Assembly: GCA_017619275.1 (NCBI GenBank)
Contig: JAFZSR010000088.1
Location: 1 to 38,633, forward strand
Direction of reading: 5' to 3'
Source: Prevotella sp.
Lineage (GTDB): Bacteria; Bacteroidota; Bacteroidia; Bacteroidales; Bacteroidaceae
DNA: 38,633 nt
Each line of letters starts with the position of its first letter. Positions within the stretch are counted from its first letter, which is position 1. Below the pieces are notes generated by a model that worked only from the letters and a program-made list of their open reading frames with translations, was not told where the DNA came from and did not search any database. A program made the translations under genes and the position numbers. Of the stretch, positions 1 through 7,862 are shown one piece after another.

Positions 1-48
1 ACCCGAGTCGGGGCTGCGCAAAGTACTTGCGAAACTTGACTTCGTGAG

Positions 49-56
49 CAAAATTA
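49..56 (-). promoter_or_regulatory. possible -7 promoter box for a gene left of the window
   Basis: Read on the minus strand this is TAATTTTG, which fits the Bacteroidetes -7 consensus TAnnTTTG. No TTTG lies at the expected 19-20 bp upstream, so only half the promoter is present. It would drive a leftward gene starting beyond the window edge. The first 270 bases hold no gene, only this box, the hairpin at 151-191 and a small hairpin at 252-269. Confidence 0.25.
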
Positions 57-150
57 TAGGCAATTAGGAAAATTCGTTTCGAAAAATCAAGCTGTATTTT
101 CTGTTTTCATTCACGATGCCATTCCAACCGTACAGATCGAAAAAAAGCGC

Positions 151-191
151 CGACTTTTTTGAAAACGGTAACGAGATTTTCAAAAAAGTCG
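151..191 (-). terminator. hairpin terminator after the MFS transporter gene
   Basis: A 15-bp perfect inverted repeat (CGACTTTTTTGAAAA at 151-165, its complement at 177-191) surrounds an 11-nt loop. It lies about 80 bases beyond the stop of the leftward transporter gene. The A/T run is inside the stem, so it could work in both directions. The A/T-run stem resembles the hairpin at 7863-7919, although the loops differ. Confidence 0.5.
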
Positions 192-271
192 ACGAGATTT
201 TTGAGCGGGGTGGCACTACGCCCCAAAATGCATAAAAATACAGATTTGGCCGAACGATTCTTTAATCGTTA

Positions 272-1660
272 CTATACTGTGTCGCCATAGCGCTCCTTGA
301 CGATGTCGTCGAGTGAGCGGCCACGGGTGTTGGGGGCGCCGATGAAGCCCACGATGAGGGCGATGAGCAGCAGCACTATCATGCACCAGGCGGCCACGGT
401 GAAGCCCTCGCCGTTCTCGCCATAGATGAAGGTGAACACCAGTCCCCATACGGCCGACAGGCCACGCACGATGAAGAACATGAGTCCCTGCGCACCGGCA
501 CGGAACTTGGCAGGGAACAGCTCGCTGCCCCACAGGGCGTAGAACACCTGCACGGAGCTGCCGTTGTTGATGCCCCACAGGATGGTGAAGAGCCAGATGC
601 CGCCAATGCTGGTGATGCTACCGCCGATGACCAGGATCCAGGCCGTGAGCGCTGCCGCCAGTCCGAAGACGTAGAAGAAGCGGTGGGCCACCTTGTCCAC
701 ATAGAACGAGATGATGAACGTGGTGACGACCACGAAGACCCAGCTGATGCAGCTCAGCATGTTGGCTGTTTCGTTGCTCAGTCCGCCAGCGGTTTCGTAG
801 ACGTGGGGCATGAAAAAGCCCATGACGGAGGCCACGAGGTTCCACGTGAGGTAGATGGTGGCCAGGAAGATGACCGACCGCACTGCCACACGGCTGGAGA
901 AGAGCATCTTGATGTTTTCCACGATGCCGCTCTTCTCCTTCGCCTTACCCTGCTCAAACACGGCGCTCTCCTGCAGTTGGCGTTGCAGGTTCCAGGCAAT
1001 GAAAGCCACGACGAAGAGCGTGAAGAACACCACGCGCGACGAGAACACCTCGACGGCCGACTGCGCTGCGTCGGCACCGATGACGGCGTGCGCCAACGAC
1101 TCCACGGGGGCATAGAGGTAGCCGCCGGGAGCGAAGAGCATGCCGAAGAAGAGGATGACCATAGGGCCGATGCCCCACGACATCTGCGAGATGCAGATAT
1201 TGCGGCCACGGTTGTTCACCTCGCTCGACTCGGAGATATACGTCCACGAGGCGGGCACGCCGATACCCACGCTGATGCCAGTGATGAGGAATCCGCAGAG
1301 CAACATGGGATAGCTGAAGGCGAGCATGATGATGAGCACACCGAGCATGTAGACCAGCAGGTTGTAGGTGAAGATGAACTTGCGCCCGAACTTGTCGGCC
1401 AGGAAGCCGCCGATGATGGCACCGATGGCAGCACCCAGCGCATTGGCGCTGAGGGCGTTGAGCCATCCCAGATGCATCTCGCTCAGTCCGAGGTAGTTCT
1501 GCCACAGGGTGATTCCGCTGGAGCCGGCCACGATGGCACCAGCATCCAGGTAGTTGTTGAGGGAGACAGCGAGGGTGCTCTTAAGGGATGAGGAAGACCC
1601 TCCCCCTTGCCCCTCCCTTGTAGGGAGGGGAGTAGAATGACTTGTTGAATTCTTATTCAT
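272..1660 (-). CDS. MFS sugar transporter, probably for L-rhamnose
   Basis: A 462-residue inner-membrane protein of the major facilitator superfamily, sugar-porter type, with about 12 hydrophobic segments. The loop after TM2 carries the signature GGFLADKFGRK, and PNTRGRSLDDI near the C-terminus resembles the family's PETKG motif. It is the last gene of the leftward rhaB-rhaA group, so uptake of L-rhamnose or a related deoxysugar by proton symport is the likely role. The substrate is inferred from context only; Bacteroides usually uses a different (DMT-type) rhamnose permease. The start is odd: residues of about 9-20 (TPLPTREGQGGG) are translated from an interspersed palindromic repeat at 1602-1633, and no other ATG precedes the first membrane segment. 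The original start codon was probably lost when the repeat arrived. Confidence 0.85.
   Translation of the reverse strand: MNKNSTSHSTPLPTREGQGGGSSSSLKSTLAVSLNNYLDAGAIVAGSSGITLWQNYLGLSEMHLGWLNALSANALGAAIGAIIGGFLADKFGRKFIFTYNLLVYMLGVLIIMLAFSYPMLLCGFLITGISVGIGVPASWTYISESSEVNNRGRNICISQMSWGIGPMVILFFGMLFAPGGYLYAPVESLAHAVIGADAAQSAVEVFSSRVVFFTLFVVAFIAWNLQRQLQESAVFEQGKAKEKSGIVENIKMLFSSRVAVRSVIFLATIYLTWNLVASVMGFFMPHVYETAGGLSNETANMLSCISWVFVVVTTFIISFYVDKVAHRFFYVFGLAAALTAWILVIGGSITSIGGIWLFTILWGINNGSSVQVFYALWGSELFPAKFRAGAQGLMFFIVRGLSAVWGLVFTFIYGENGEGFTVAAWCMIVLLLIALIVGFIGAPNTRGRSLDDIVKERYGDTV
1602..1633 (-). repeat. inverted palindromic repeat, copy inside the transporter N-terminus
   Basis: This is the left arm of the pair flanking the DUF559 gene. 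It is translated as part of the N-terminus of the MFS transporter. Confidence 0.75.
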
Positions 1661-1688
1661 TGAAAAATCTTCTATTAGAAAAAAACTT

Positions 1689-2065
1689 CTATTTGAAATA
1701 ATCTTCTATTTTTTGTAATACATTATCGATGTCGTATAAGACCTCTTCGTTCGTAAAACGCAGGATATGAAAACCCATTTGTTCCAAGGCGCTCTCACGA
1801 ATGGCATCGTTCTCCATTTGTTGCCGTTCTGCATGATAGCCACCGTCAACTTCGACAATCACCCCCCGTGCCGTGATGCGAAATCTGCAATGTAATCGCC
1901 AACGATATGCTGCCGTAGGAAATCGACGCCTAAAGCTCCATTCCTAAGATGTTCCCACAGAAACTCTTCAGCTATCGTGGCATTCTTCCTGTTTTCACGT
2001 GCATAAGCACGCAACAGCGCATATCGGTCAGGCGAAGCAGTTTTATATGACGCAGTCTTTCCCAT
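1689..2065 (-). pseudogene. DUF559 / Vsr-like endonuclease, frameshifted
   Basis: The N-terminal 62 residues (starting MGKTASYKTASPDR, then EEFLWEHLRNGALGVDFLRQH) match the usual start of short DUF559 (very-short-patch-repair-like) nucleases of about 120 residues. The frame then runs into a stop at about 1859. The rest of the domain, VIVEVDGGYHAERQQMEND through FTNEEVLYDIDNVLQK, continues in another frame to a TAG at 1689-1691. Adding one base in the AAA run near 1881-1883 would restore ADFRITARGVIVEVDGGYH, so a single-base deletion or a sequencing error explains the break. The PD-(D/E)XK-type core residues of the family (the VEVDG strand) are present but out of frame. It lies between inverted repeats inside the rhamnose operon and has no evident role in rhamnose use. 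Confidence 0.8.
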
Positions 2066-2079
2066 TCTCGAATCTAACC

Positions 2080-2111
2080 ACTCCCCTCCCTACAAGGGAG
2101 GGGTAAGGGGG
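2080..2111 (+). repeat. inverted palindromic repeat, copy next to the rhaA stop
   Basis: This is the right arm of the pair flanking the DUF559 gene. It matches the reverse complement of 1602-1633 at 31 of 32 positions and begins four bases after the rhaA stop codon. The palindromic core could also act as a hairpin between rhaA and the downstream genes. Confidence 0.75.
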
Positions 2112-2115
2112 TCCT

Positions 2116-3366
2116 TTATCGCTTCGAAGTCACCTCTTTCTCGTACTGCTGGATGCACTGGATAAACTCCTCACCCACAGGCACATTATTGCGGAGGTTA
2201 AAGTAGTCGTAGACGGCACCGAAGGGCATCGACTTGGCCTCTTCCATCAGGGCGAGGCGCTCAAAGTCTTGTCCGTTGTCCTCATACTCACGCAGCTTTG
2301 CCTTCGGCTCGAGCAGGGCCTGGAGGATGCACTTCTGCGTCGCGCGCGAACCTATAATATATGCTCCTATGCGGTTGATGCTGGCATCGAAATAGTCGAG
2401 GCCCACATGGGCGCGGTCGAGGGCGTCGCTGCGCACCAGCTCCTTGAAGAGGTCGAGCGTCTGGTCGTTCATGATGGTCACATGATCGCTGTCCCAGCGG
2501 ATGGGGCGGCTGACGTGGAGCATCAGCTCGGGCACGTACATCAGCAGGGTGCTGACGAAGTCGCTCACGTTCTCCGTAGGCTCATAGTGGCCAGTGTCGA
2601 GCGTGTACATCTGCTTGCGGGTGGCGCAATAGGCGGTGAAGAAGTCGTGGCTGCCCACGGTGTAGCTCTCCAGGCCGATGCCGAAAAGCTTGGCCTCGAA
2701 GCAGTTCTTCACGCCGTCGAGCTTCTCCTCCATGATCTCGTCGAGCGAGGCGGCCAGGATTTCGCGGTACTTCTTGCGCTGCACGGGCATGTCCTTCGAG
2801 CCGTCGTGCACCCAGATGTTCATGATGCAGGGGTCGTTCTGTGCCTTGCCCATGGCGTCGGCGATGCGGCGACAACGCTTGGTGTGCTCAATCCAGAAGT
2901 CGCGGATGCCCTTGTCGGGGTTGCTCAGCGTGAGACTGCCGCTCTTGGGGTGCGAGAAGGAGGTGCTGTTGAAGTCGAGCTTCATGTTGTTCTCCTTGGC
3001 CCAGTCCATCCAGCTCTGGAAGTGCTTTGGCTCCACCTGGTCGCGGTCGACGAAGGTGCCGCCGAAGTCGCCGTAGATCTCGTGTAGGTTCAGGCGGTGG
3101 TTGCCGCCGAGGAGGGTCTTCACGAACTCGATGTCCTGTCGCACCTCGTCGATGTTGCGGGCACGGCCGGGATAGTTGCCCGTGGTCTGGATGCCTCCGC
3201 TGAGCGCGTCGTTGCGCTCGAAGCCCACCACGTCGTCGGTTTGCCAGCAGTGCAAGGAGAGTTGTTGCTTTTGCAATTGGTCGAGAACTGCGTCGGTGTT
3301 GACGCCAATGGCTGCGTAGCGCTCTTTCGCCACTGCATATGCCTGTTCAATCAGTTTTGCTTTCAT
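2116..3366 (-). CDS. rhaA: L-rhamnose isomerase
   Basis: This 416-residue cytoplasmic enzyme interconverts L-rhamnose and L-rhamnulose; E. coli RhaA is 419 residues. It is recognised along its length: SLHCWQTDDVVGFE near the N-terminus, GGIQTTGNYPGRARN, LNLHEIYGD, DFNSTSFSHPKSG, IWVHDGSKD, FGIGLESYTVGSHDFF and LDTGHYEPTENVSDFVS. The acidic and histidine residues in these last segments form the metal site of the family. The ATG at 3366 gives the standard N-terminus. rhaB ends 39 bases upstream across a short stretch of repeated CCCATTAA-like sequence, so the two genes are probably cotranscribed. Confidence 0.97.
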   Translation of the reverse strand: MKAKLIEQAYAVAKERYAAIGVNTDAVLDQLQKQQLSLHCWQTDDVVGFERNDALSGGIQTTGNYPGRARNIDEVRQDIEFVKTLLGGNHRLNLHEIYGDFGGTFVDRDQVEPKHFQSWMDWAKENNMKLDFNSTSFSHPKSGSLTLSNPDKGIRDFWIEHTKRCRRIADAMGKAQNDPCIMNIWVHDGSKDMPVQRKKYREILAASLDEIMEEKLDGVKNCFEAKLFGIGLESYTVGSHDFFTAYCATRKQMYTLDTGHYEPTENVSDFVSTLLMYVPELMLHVSRPIRWDSDHVTIMNDQTLDLFKELVRSDALDRAHVGLDYFDASINRIGAYIIGSRATQKCILQALLEPKAKLREYEDNGQDFERLALMEEAKSMPFGAVYDYFNLRNNVPVGEEFIQCIQQYEKEVTSKR

Positions 3367-3405
3367 TTTATATGGGTTTTAATGGGTTTTATGGGGTGAA
3401 TGGGG

Positions 3406-4896
3406 TTAATGGGTCTTTGGGGGATTTATACCGAGGAACTGCTCGTAGGCTTTGTCCCAGATGTCCTTGTCCTGGGGCTCATACTTCACCATCTTGGTGC
3501 TGTTGGCAATGATGGCGCGCATCTCCCAGATGTCCTTCACCACACCGGCGGCCTTGGCCTGGAGCATGATGTTGCCCAGGGCCGTACACTCCTGCGGACC
3601 TGCCAAGACGGTGGCACCAGTGGAGTTGGCCGCAAACTGATTGAGGTACTTGTTGAGCGAGCCACCGCCAATGATGTGTAGCACATCGAGCTGGAACGGC
3701 GCAAATTCCTTCAGCCACGTAAAGACCTGACGATAGCGCAGGGCCAGCGAGTCGAAGATGCAACGGCATATTTCGGCTGGTGTCTCGGGCACGGGCTGCC
3801 CCGTTTCGCGACAGTATTGCTGTATGGCCTGAATCATCGAGGCGGGTGCCGCAAACATGGGGTCGTCGGGGTTGATGAGCGACCGGAAGGGTTCTGCCTG
3901 CATGGCCTGGCCTTGCAGCTCGGGATGTGAGAGTTTCTGCACGTCCTCGGGCCACTCCAGTCGGCAGCGCTCATAAAGCCACATGCCGCAGATGTTCTTC
4001 AGGAAGCGCGTGGTGCCCTCTACGCCGCCCTCGTTGGTGAAGTTGCGCTCGTAGCTGAGGTCGCTGATGATGGCATCCTTCGTCTCGATGCCCATCAGGC
4101 TCCATGTACCGCTTGAGAGGTAGGCAAACTTCTCGTCCTTGGCGGGCACGGCGGCCACAGCCGAGCCAGTGTCGTGGCCGGCGACGGCGATGACGGGCAC
4201 CGGGCCCAGTCCCGTCAGGCGTTGCACCTCGTCGGTGAGCACGCCGACGACCGTTCCCGGCTGCACCATGCGCCCGAACTTGCTGCGCGTCAGCCCTACC
4301 GACTGCAGCAACCGTTCGTCGAGCTGCTTGGTGCGCGGGTCGAGCAGTTGCGATGTGGAGGCGATGGTATATTCACATACGGTCTTCCCCGTGAGCATCC
4401 AGCTCAGCGCATCTGGCACAAACAATATCTTCGAAGCATTGCGGAAAGCCGAGTTGCCCTCGCGCTTCATGGCGTAGAACTGGAAGATGCTGTTGAAGTT
4501 GAGGAACTGGATGCCAGTGATGTCGTACACCTCGCGCCGGGAAACAACGTTATGCAAATAATCCTCCATGGCGTCGAAGGTGATGGGGTCGCGATAGGCA
4601 CGTGGATTGCGCAGGATGGCACCATCGTCGCCAACAAACACGAAGTCTACGCCCCAGGTGTCGATACCTATTGAAGTGATCTTCAACCCGCGACGAGCCA
4701 CCTCTTTCAGTCCGCGCAGAATCTCGAAGTAGAGGGCGTGGATGTCCCAATAGTAATGTCCGCCCTGCTCAATCAGATTGTTGGGGAAGCGCGTCACCTC
4801 TTCCAGACTGCAATGCCCATCGTCGATGCTACCCACAATGGTGCGCCCGCTGGTGGCACCCAGGTCGACGGCAAAGAAGTATTGTTTGTAATCCAT
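3406..4896 (-). CDS. rhaB: L-rhamnulokinase
   Basis: This FGGY-family sugar kinase (about 496 residues) phosphorylates L-rhamnulose to L-rhamnulose 1-phosphate, the second step of rhamnose breakdown. The N-terminus has the ATPase phosphate loop (AVDLGATSGRT), then IDTWGVDF in the sugar site, the second-domain motif AVAGHDTGSAV with the probable catalytic Asp, SSGTWSLMG, and IIGGGSLNKYLNQ before the C-terminus. The open frame extends eight codons upstream, but the ATG at 4896 (MDYKQYFFAVDLG) gives the family N-terminus and is preferred. It is the first gene of the leftward operon. The aldolase (RhaD) and the AraC-type regulator usually found with it are not in this window. Confidence 0.96.
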   Translation of the reverse strand: MDYKQYFFAVDLGATSGRTIVGSIDDGHCSLEEVTRFPNNLIEQGGHYYWDIHALYFEILRGLKEVARRGLKITSIGIDTWGVDFVFVGDDGAILRNPRAYRDPITFDAMEDYLHNVVSRREVYDITGIQFLNFNSIFQFYAMKREGNSAFRNASKILFVPDALSWMLTGKTVCEYTIASTSQLLDPRTKQLDERLLQSVGLTRSKFGRMVQPGTVVGVLTDEVQRLTGLGPVPVIAVAGHDTGSAVAAVPAKDEKFAYLSSGTWSLMGIETKDAIISDLSYERNFTNEGGVEGTTRFLKNICGMWLYERCRLEWPEDVQKLSHPELQGQAMQAEPFRSLINPDDPMFAAPASMIQAIQQYCRETGQPVPETPAEICRCIFDSLALRYRQVFTWLKEFAPFQLDVLHIIGGGSLNKYLNQFAANSTGATVLAGPQECTALGNIMLQAKAAGVVKDIWEMRAIIANSTKMVKYEPQDKDIWDKAYEQFLGINPPKTH

Positions 4897-4958
4897 ATGT
4901 TTGTGTTGTAGAGCACGCAACAGCGTGTTACTCGGTTAAGTTAGTAACAATGTGGGTG

Positions 4959-4966
4959 CAAAGTTA
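4959..4966 (-). promoter_or_regulatory. -7 box of the rhamnose operon promoter
   Basis: The minus strand reads TAACTTTGC, a full match to TAnnTTTG, about 63 bases before the rhaB start. The -33 TTTG is not clear. Between this box and rhaB lies the short inverted repeat GTTACT...AGTAAC (4926-4947), which may be a leader hairpin or an operator. Confidence 0.55.
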
Positions 4967-5049
4967 GCAGTTTCGGTCGTATCTGAACATCATATTTTGA
5001 TTTTACATCTGAACTTTTTGATTTAATGGGAAAATGCGAAGAAATTTGC

Positions 5050-5265
5050 TTTTTCTTTTGTTTTTTCGCTCGCTTATTCGTACCCTTGACTTCGTCGAAG
5101 GTACTTCCGCTCGGAAAAAACAAAATAAAAAATGATTTTTCTTTTGTTTTTTCGCTCGCTTATTCGTACCTTTGACTTCGTCGAAGGTACTTCCGCTCGG
5201 AAATGCAAAAGAAAAACGCGTTTTTCTTTTGCATTTTCCTCGCTTATTCGTACCTTTGCACAAAC
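5050..5265 (+). repeat. 86-bp tandem repeat carrying three copies of a promoter
   Basis: Two and a half copies of an 85-86-bp unit start at about 5050, 5136 and 5221. Each has a T-rich stretch with CTTTTG, then CGCTTATTCGTACC; the first two also carry GACTTCGTCGAAGGTAC, which can fold back on itself. Between copies 2 and 3 is a near-perfect 20-bp palindrome (5199-5241) built from GGAAATGCAAAAGAAAAACG and its complement. Every copy keeps TTTG and TAnnTTTG spaced 19-20 bp apart (the first has TACCCTTG). Confidence 0.85.
5228..5258 (+). promoter_or_regulatory. nadB promoter
   Basis: TTTG at 5228-5231 and TACCTTTG at 5251-5258 are 19 bp apart, a textbook Bacteroidetes promoter. It lies 22 bases before the nadB ATG and is the last of three tandem copies; upstream copies have their -7 boxes at 5081-5088 and 5167-5174. 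Confidence 0.8.
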
Positions 5266-5280
5266 AAAATTTATAATACT

Positions 5281-7350
5281 ATGGTTTATAAATACGATTT
5301 CCTGATTATCGGAGCAGGCGTGGCCGGCATGAGCTACGCGCTGAAGGTGGCCCGTGAGAAAAAGGGTTCGGTGTGTATGATTTGCAAGTCATCGCTCGAC
5401 GAGGCCAACACCTCGTTTGCACAGGGCGGTGTGGCATCGGTGACGAATCTGGCTGTCGACAATTTCGACAAGCACATTGAGGACACGATGATTGCTGGCG
5501 ACTACATCAGCGACCGTCAGGCCGTGGAGCAGGTGGTGCGCTGCGCTCCCGAGCAAATCAAGGAACTGGTGCAGTGGGGCGTGAACTTCGACAAGAACGC
5601 CGACGGACAGTTCGACCTGCACCGCGAGGGCGGCCACTCAGAATTCCGCATCCTGCACCATGCCGACGACACCGGCGCCGAGATTCAGCGTGGACTGATG
5701 GAAGCCGTGCGCCACGACCCCGGCATCACCGTGAAGGAGAACCATTTCGCCGTGGAGGTCATCACTCAGCACCATCTAGGCGTGCGCGTCACACGGCGCT
5801 CGCCCAACATCCGCTGCTACGGTGCTTATGTGCTGAACCCCGACAGCGGGAAGGTGGACACGTATCTGGCCAAGGTCACCGTGATGTGCACGGGTGGCTG
5901 CGGGGCCGTCTACCTCACCACCTCTAACCCCGTCATCGCCACGGGCGACGGCATCGCCATGGTATACCGTGCCAAGGGAACCGTGCAGGACATGGAGTTC
6001 GTGCAGTTTCACCCCACCGTGCTCCACAACCCCAAGGAGACGCATCCCGCCTTCCTCATCACCGAGGCCATGCGTGGCTATGGCGGCATCCTGAAGCTGC
6101 CCAACGGCGAGACGTTCATGGAGAAATACGACGAGCGACTCTCGCTGGCACCACGCGACATCGTGGCTCGCGCCATCGACAAGGAGATGAAAATCCACGG
6201 ACTGGACCACGTGTGCCTCGACGTCACCCATAAAGACCCCGCCGAGACGCGCCATCACTTCCCCAACATCTACCAGAAGTGCCTCTCCATCGGCATCGAC
6301 ATCACGCAGGACTACATCCCCGTGCGCCCCGCTGCCCACTACATGTGCGGTGGCATCAAGGTGGACCTGAACGGCCAGACCAGCATCGAACGCCTCTACG
6401 CGCTGGGCGAGTGCTCGTGCACCGGTCTGCACGGCGGCAACCGCTTGGCCAGCAACTCGCTCATCGAGGCCGTGGTGTATGCCGACGCTGCCGCCAAGGA
6501 CTCGCTGAAGCACGTTGACCTCTACGACTGGAATGAGCATGTGCCCGAGTGGAACGACGAGGGAACGATGACCAACGAGGAGAAGGTGCTCATCACACAG
6601 AGCGTGCGCGAGGTGAACGAAATCATGTCAAACTATGTGGGCATCGTGCGCAGCGACCTGCGTCTGCACCGCGCTTGGGACCGCCTCGACATGCTCTACG
6701 AGGAGACCGAGCGCCTCTTCAAGCGCGTAAAGGCCAGCCGCGACATCTGCGAGCTGCGCAACATGATCAACGTGGGCTACCTCATCACCCGCTTCGCACT
6801 GGAGCGCAAGGAGAGCCGCGGTCTGCACTTCACCATCGACTATCCCGTGCACGCCTACGACAAAAAGGATGAGAAAGCGATAGAGATTAGCCATTTCACT
6901 CCCGAAGAACACGACGAAGCCATGCGCATGATGGCTGCCAACCGCTTCAAGGGCGACGAACCAAAGGTCGGCATCTTCTGGTACAATCCAGCGCAAAAGG
7001 AGTTGTTTGGCGTAGTGTCACATAAATACTCCGACTATAACAAGCCAAACGCCAAAGGAGGGCTTGTGTCTTCAAGCGAGATGCCCGAAGACGTGTGGAA
7101 GAAGGAGTTCTACAAGCAGAAATACAAGAAAAACGGAGTGGGACCCTTCAAGGGCGAGTATCAATGGAAACCACGTGGACGCGTATTCTACAATCCAAGC
7201 GAGGATCAGTTCATCATCGCCGTAGGATCATGGACCAACGAAAGCCCCGAAGCCATCGAAATGATACGCGAAGAGTTCGACCTGCCACAAGAGAAAACGA
7301 TTGTGAAGGTTGACCCCCACTGGGACTTAGGACAGACTTGGAACGACTAA
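5281..7350 (+). CDS. nadB: L-aspartate oxidase with an extra C-terminal domain
   Basis: The first 530 or so residues are a flavoprotein that oxidises L-aspartate to iminoaspartate in NAD biosynthesis. The FAD-binding GAGVAG motif is near residue 11, followed by SFAQGGVA, HREGGHSEFRI, DMEFVQFHPT, RPAAHYMCGG and GLHGGNRLASNSL. After DYPVHAYDKKD the frame continues for about 160 more residues (from nt 6868), with GIFWYNPAQKELFGVVSHKY, WKPRGRVFYNP and VGSWTNESPEAIEMIREEF. I do not recognise this part as belonging to NadB, which usually ends at 520-540 residues. By eye the tail is less GC-rich than the NadB part. The ATG at 5281 is chosen because it follows the promoter and starts the FAD fold. 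nadA and nadC are not nearby. The tail could be a fused stand-alone protein of unknown function. Confidence 0.93.
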   Translation: MVYKYDFLIIGAGVAGMSYALKVAREKKGSVCMICKSSLDEANTSFAQGGVASVTNLAVDNFDKHIEDTMIAGDYISDRQAVEQVVRCAPEQIKELVQWGVNFDKNADGQFDLHREGGHSEFRILHHADDTGAEIQRGLMEAVRHDPGITVKENHFAVEVITQHHLGVRVTRRSPNIRCYGAYVLNPDSGKVDTYLAKVTVMCTGGCGAVYLTTSNPVIATGDGIAMVYRAKGTVQDMEFVQFHPTVLHNPKETHPAFLITEAMRGYGGILKLPNGETFMEKYDERLSLAPRDIVARAIDKEMKIHGLDHVCLDVTHKDPAETRHHFPNIYQKCLSIGIDITQDYIPVRPAAHYMCGGIKVDLNGQTSIERLYALGECSCTGLHGGNRLASNSLIEAVVYADAAAKDSLKHVDLYDWNEHVPEWNDEGTMTNEEKVLITQSVREVNEIMSNYVGIVRSDLRLHRAWDRLDMLYEETERLFKRVKASRDICELRNMINVGYLITRFALERKESRGLHFTIDYPVHAYDKKDEKAIEISHFTPEEHDEAMRMMAANRFKGDEPKVGIFWYNPAQKELFGVVSHKYSDYNKPNAKGGLVSSSEMPEDVWKKEFYKQKYKKNGVGPFKGEYQWKPRGRVFYNPSEDQFIIAVGSWTNESPEAIEMIREEFDLPQEKTIVKVDPHWDLGQTWND

Positions 7351-7360
7351 GCCGTAACAC

Positions 7361-7831
7361 ATGCTGAAGTACGTTAACACCGGCATCGTGTTTCAGGAAA
7401 TTCCTGACGAGGTGACGCTGGCCATCAATATCTCCAACTGCCCCTGCCACTGTCCGGGCTGCCATAGCCAGTATCTGTGGGAAGACGTGGGAATGCCTCT
7501 TGATGCCGCCGCCCTCGACGACTTTGTGGCTCGCTACGGCCGCAACATCACCTGCATCGCCTTTATGGGGGGCGATGCCGATCCCATGGGTGTGAACCTC
7601 CTGGCGCAGTATCTCCACGAGGAGCACCCGCAGTTCCATGTGGCGTGGTACAGCGGACGGCTGCGCATACCCCCAGGCGTCAACGCCGCCGATTTCGACT
7701 ACATCAAGATTGGCCCCTACATCCGCCACCTGGGACCGCTGAAGCAGCCCACCACCAACCAGCGCCTCTACCGCGTGCTGAACGACGGAAAGCTCGACGA
7801 CATCACCAGCCGATTCTGGCAACGGCCATAG
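7361..7831 (+). CDS. nrdG: anaerobic ribonucleotide reductase activating protein (radical SAM)
   Basis: This 156-residue cytoplasmic enzyme would install the glycyl radical on NrdD using S-adenosylmethionine and a 4Fe-4S cluster. The cluster ligands are the CxxxCxxC group in NCPCHCPGCHS (about residues 27-34). FMGGDADPM follows at about residue 68, and YIKIGPY is near the end. It starts 11 bases after the nadB stop, so the two are probably cotranscribed. The usual partner nrdD is not next to it, which is uncommon because nrdD and nrdG are normally adjacent. A short bidirectional hairpin closes the transcription unit. Confidence 0.92.
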   Translation: MLKYVNTGIVFQEIPDEVTLAINISNCPCHCPGCHSQYLWEDVGMPLDAAALDDFVARYGRNITCIAFMGGDADPMGVNLLAQYLHEEHPQFHVAWYSGRLRIPPGVNAADFDYIKIGPYIRHLGPLKQPTTNQRLYRVLNDGKLDDITSRFWQRP

Positions 7832-7862
7832 GGAACAAGTATATAGTAATGAGTGGATATAA

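Larger units (their letters stand above)
1602..2111 (-). mobile_element. candidate element: DUF559 nuclease gene between inverted palindromic repeats
   Basis: A 510-bp unit has 32-bp arms at 1602-1633 and 2080-2111 that are inverted copies with one mismatch. Each arm holds the palindromic core CCCTCCCTACAAGGGAGGGG and a G-rich tail pointing outward. Between them lies only a broken DUF559 gene. The unit sits exactly between rhaA (four bases after its stop) and the transporter, whose first codons it supplies. No target duplication was identified. Its being mobile is an inference. Confidence 0.4.

Noticed and set aside
683-1591. A 302-codon open frame on the plus strand
   Set aside because: It is antisense to the MFS transporter and is His/Asp/Glu-rich with no domain, a typical shadow of membrane-protein codons.
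5050-5265. CRISPR-like repeat upstream of nadB
   Set aside because: There are only 2.5 copies, they are contiguous with no unique spacers, and they contain promoter elements. No cas genes are present.
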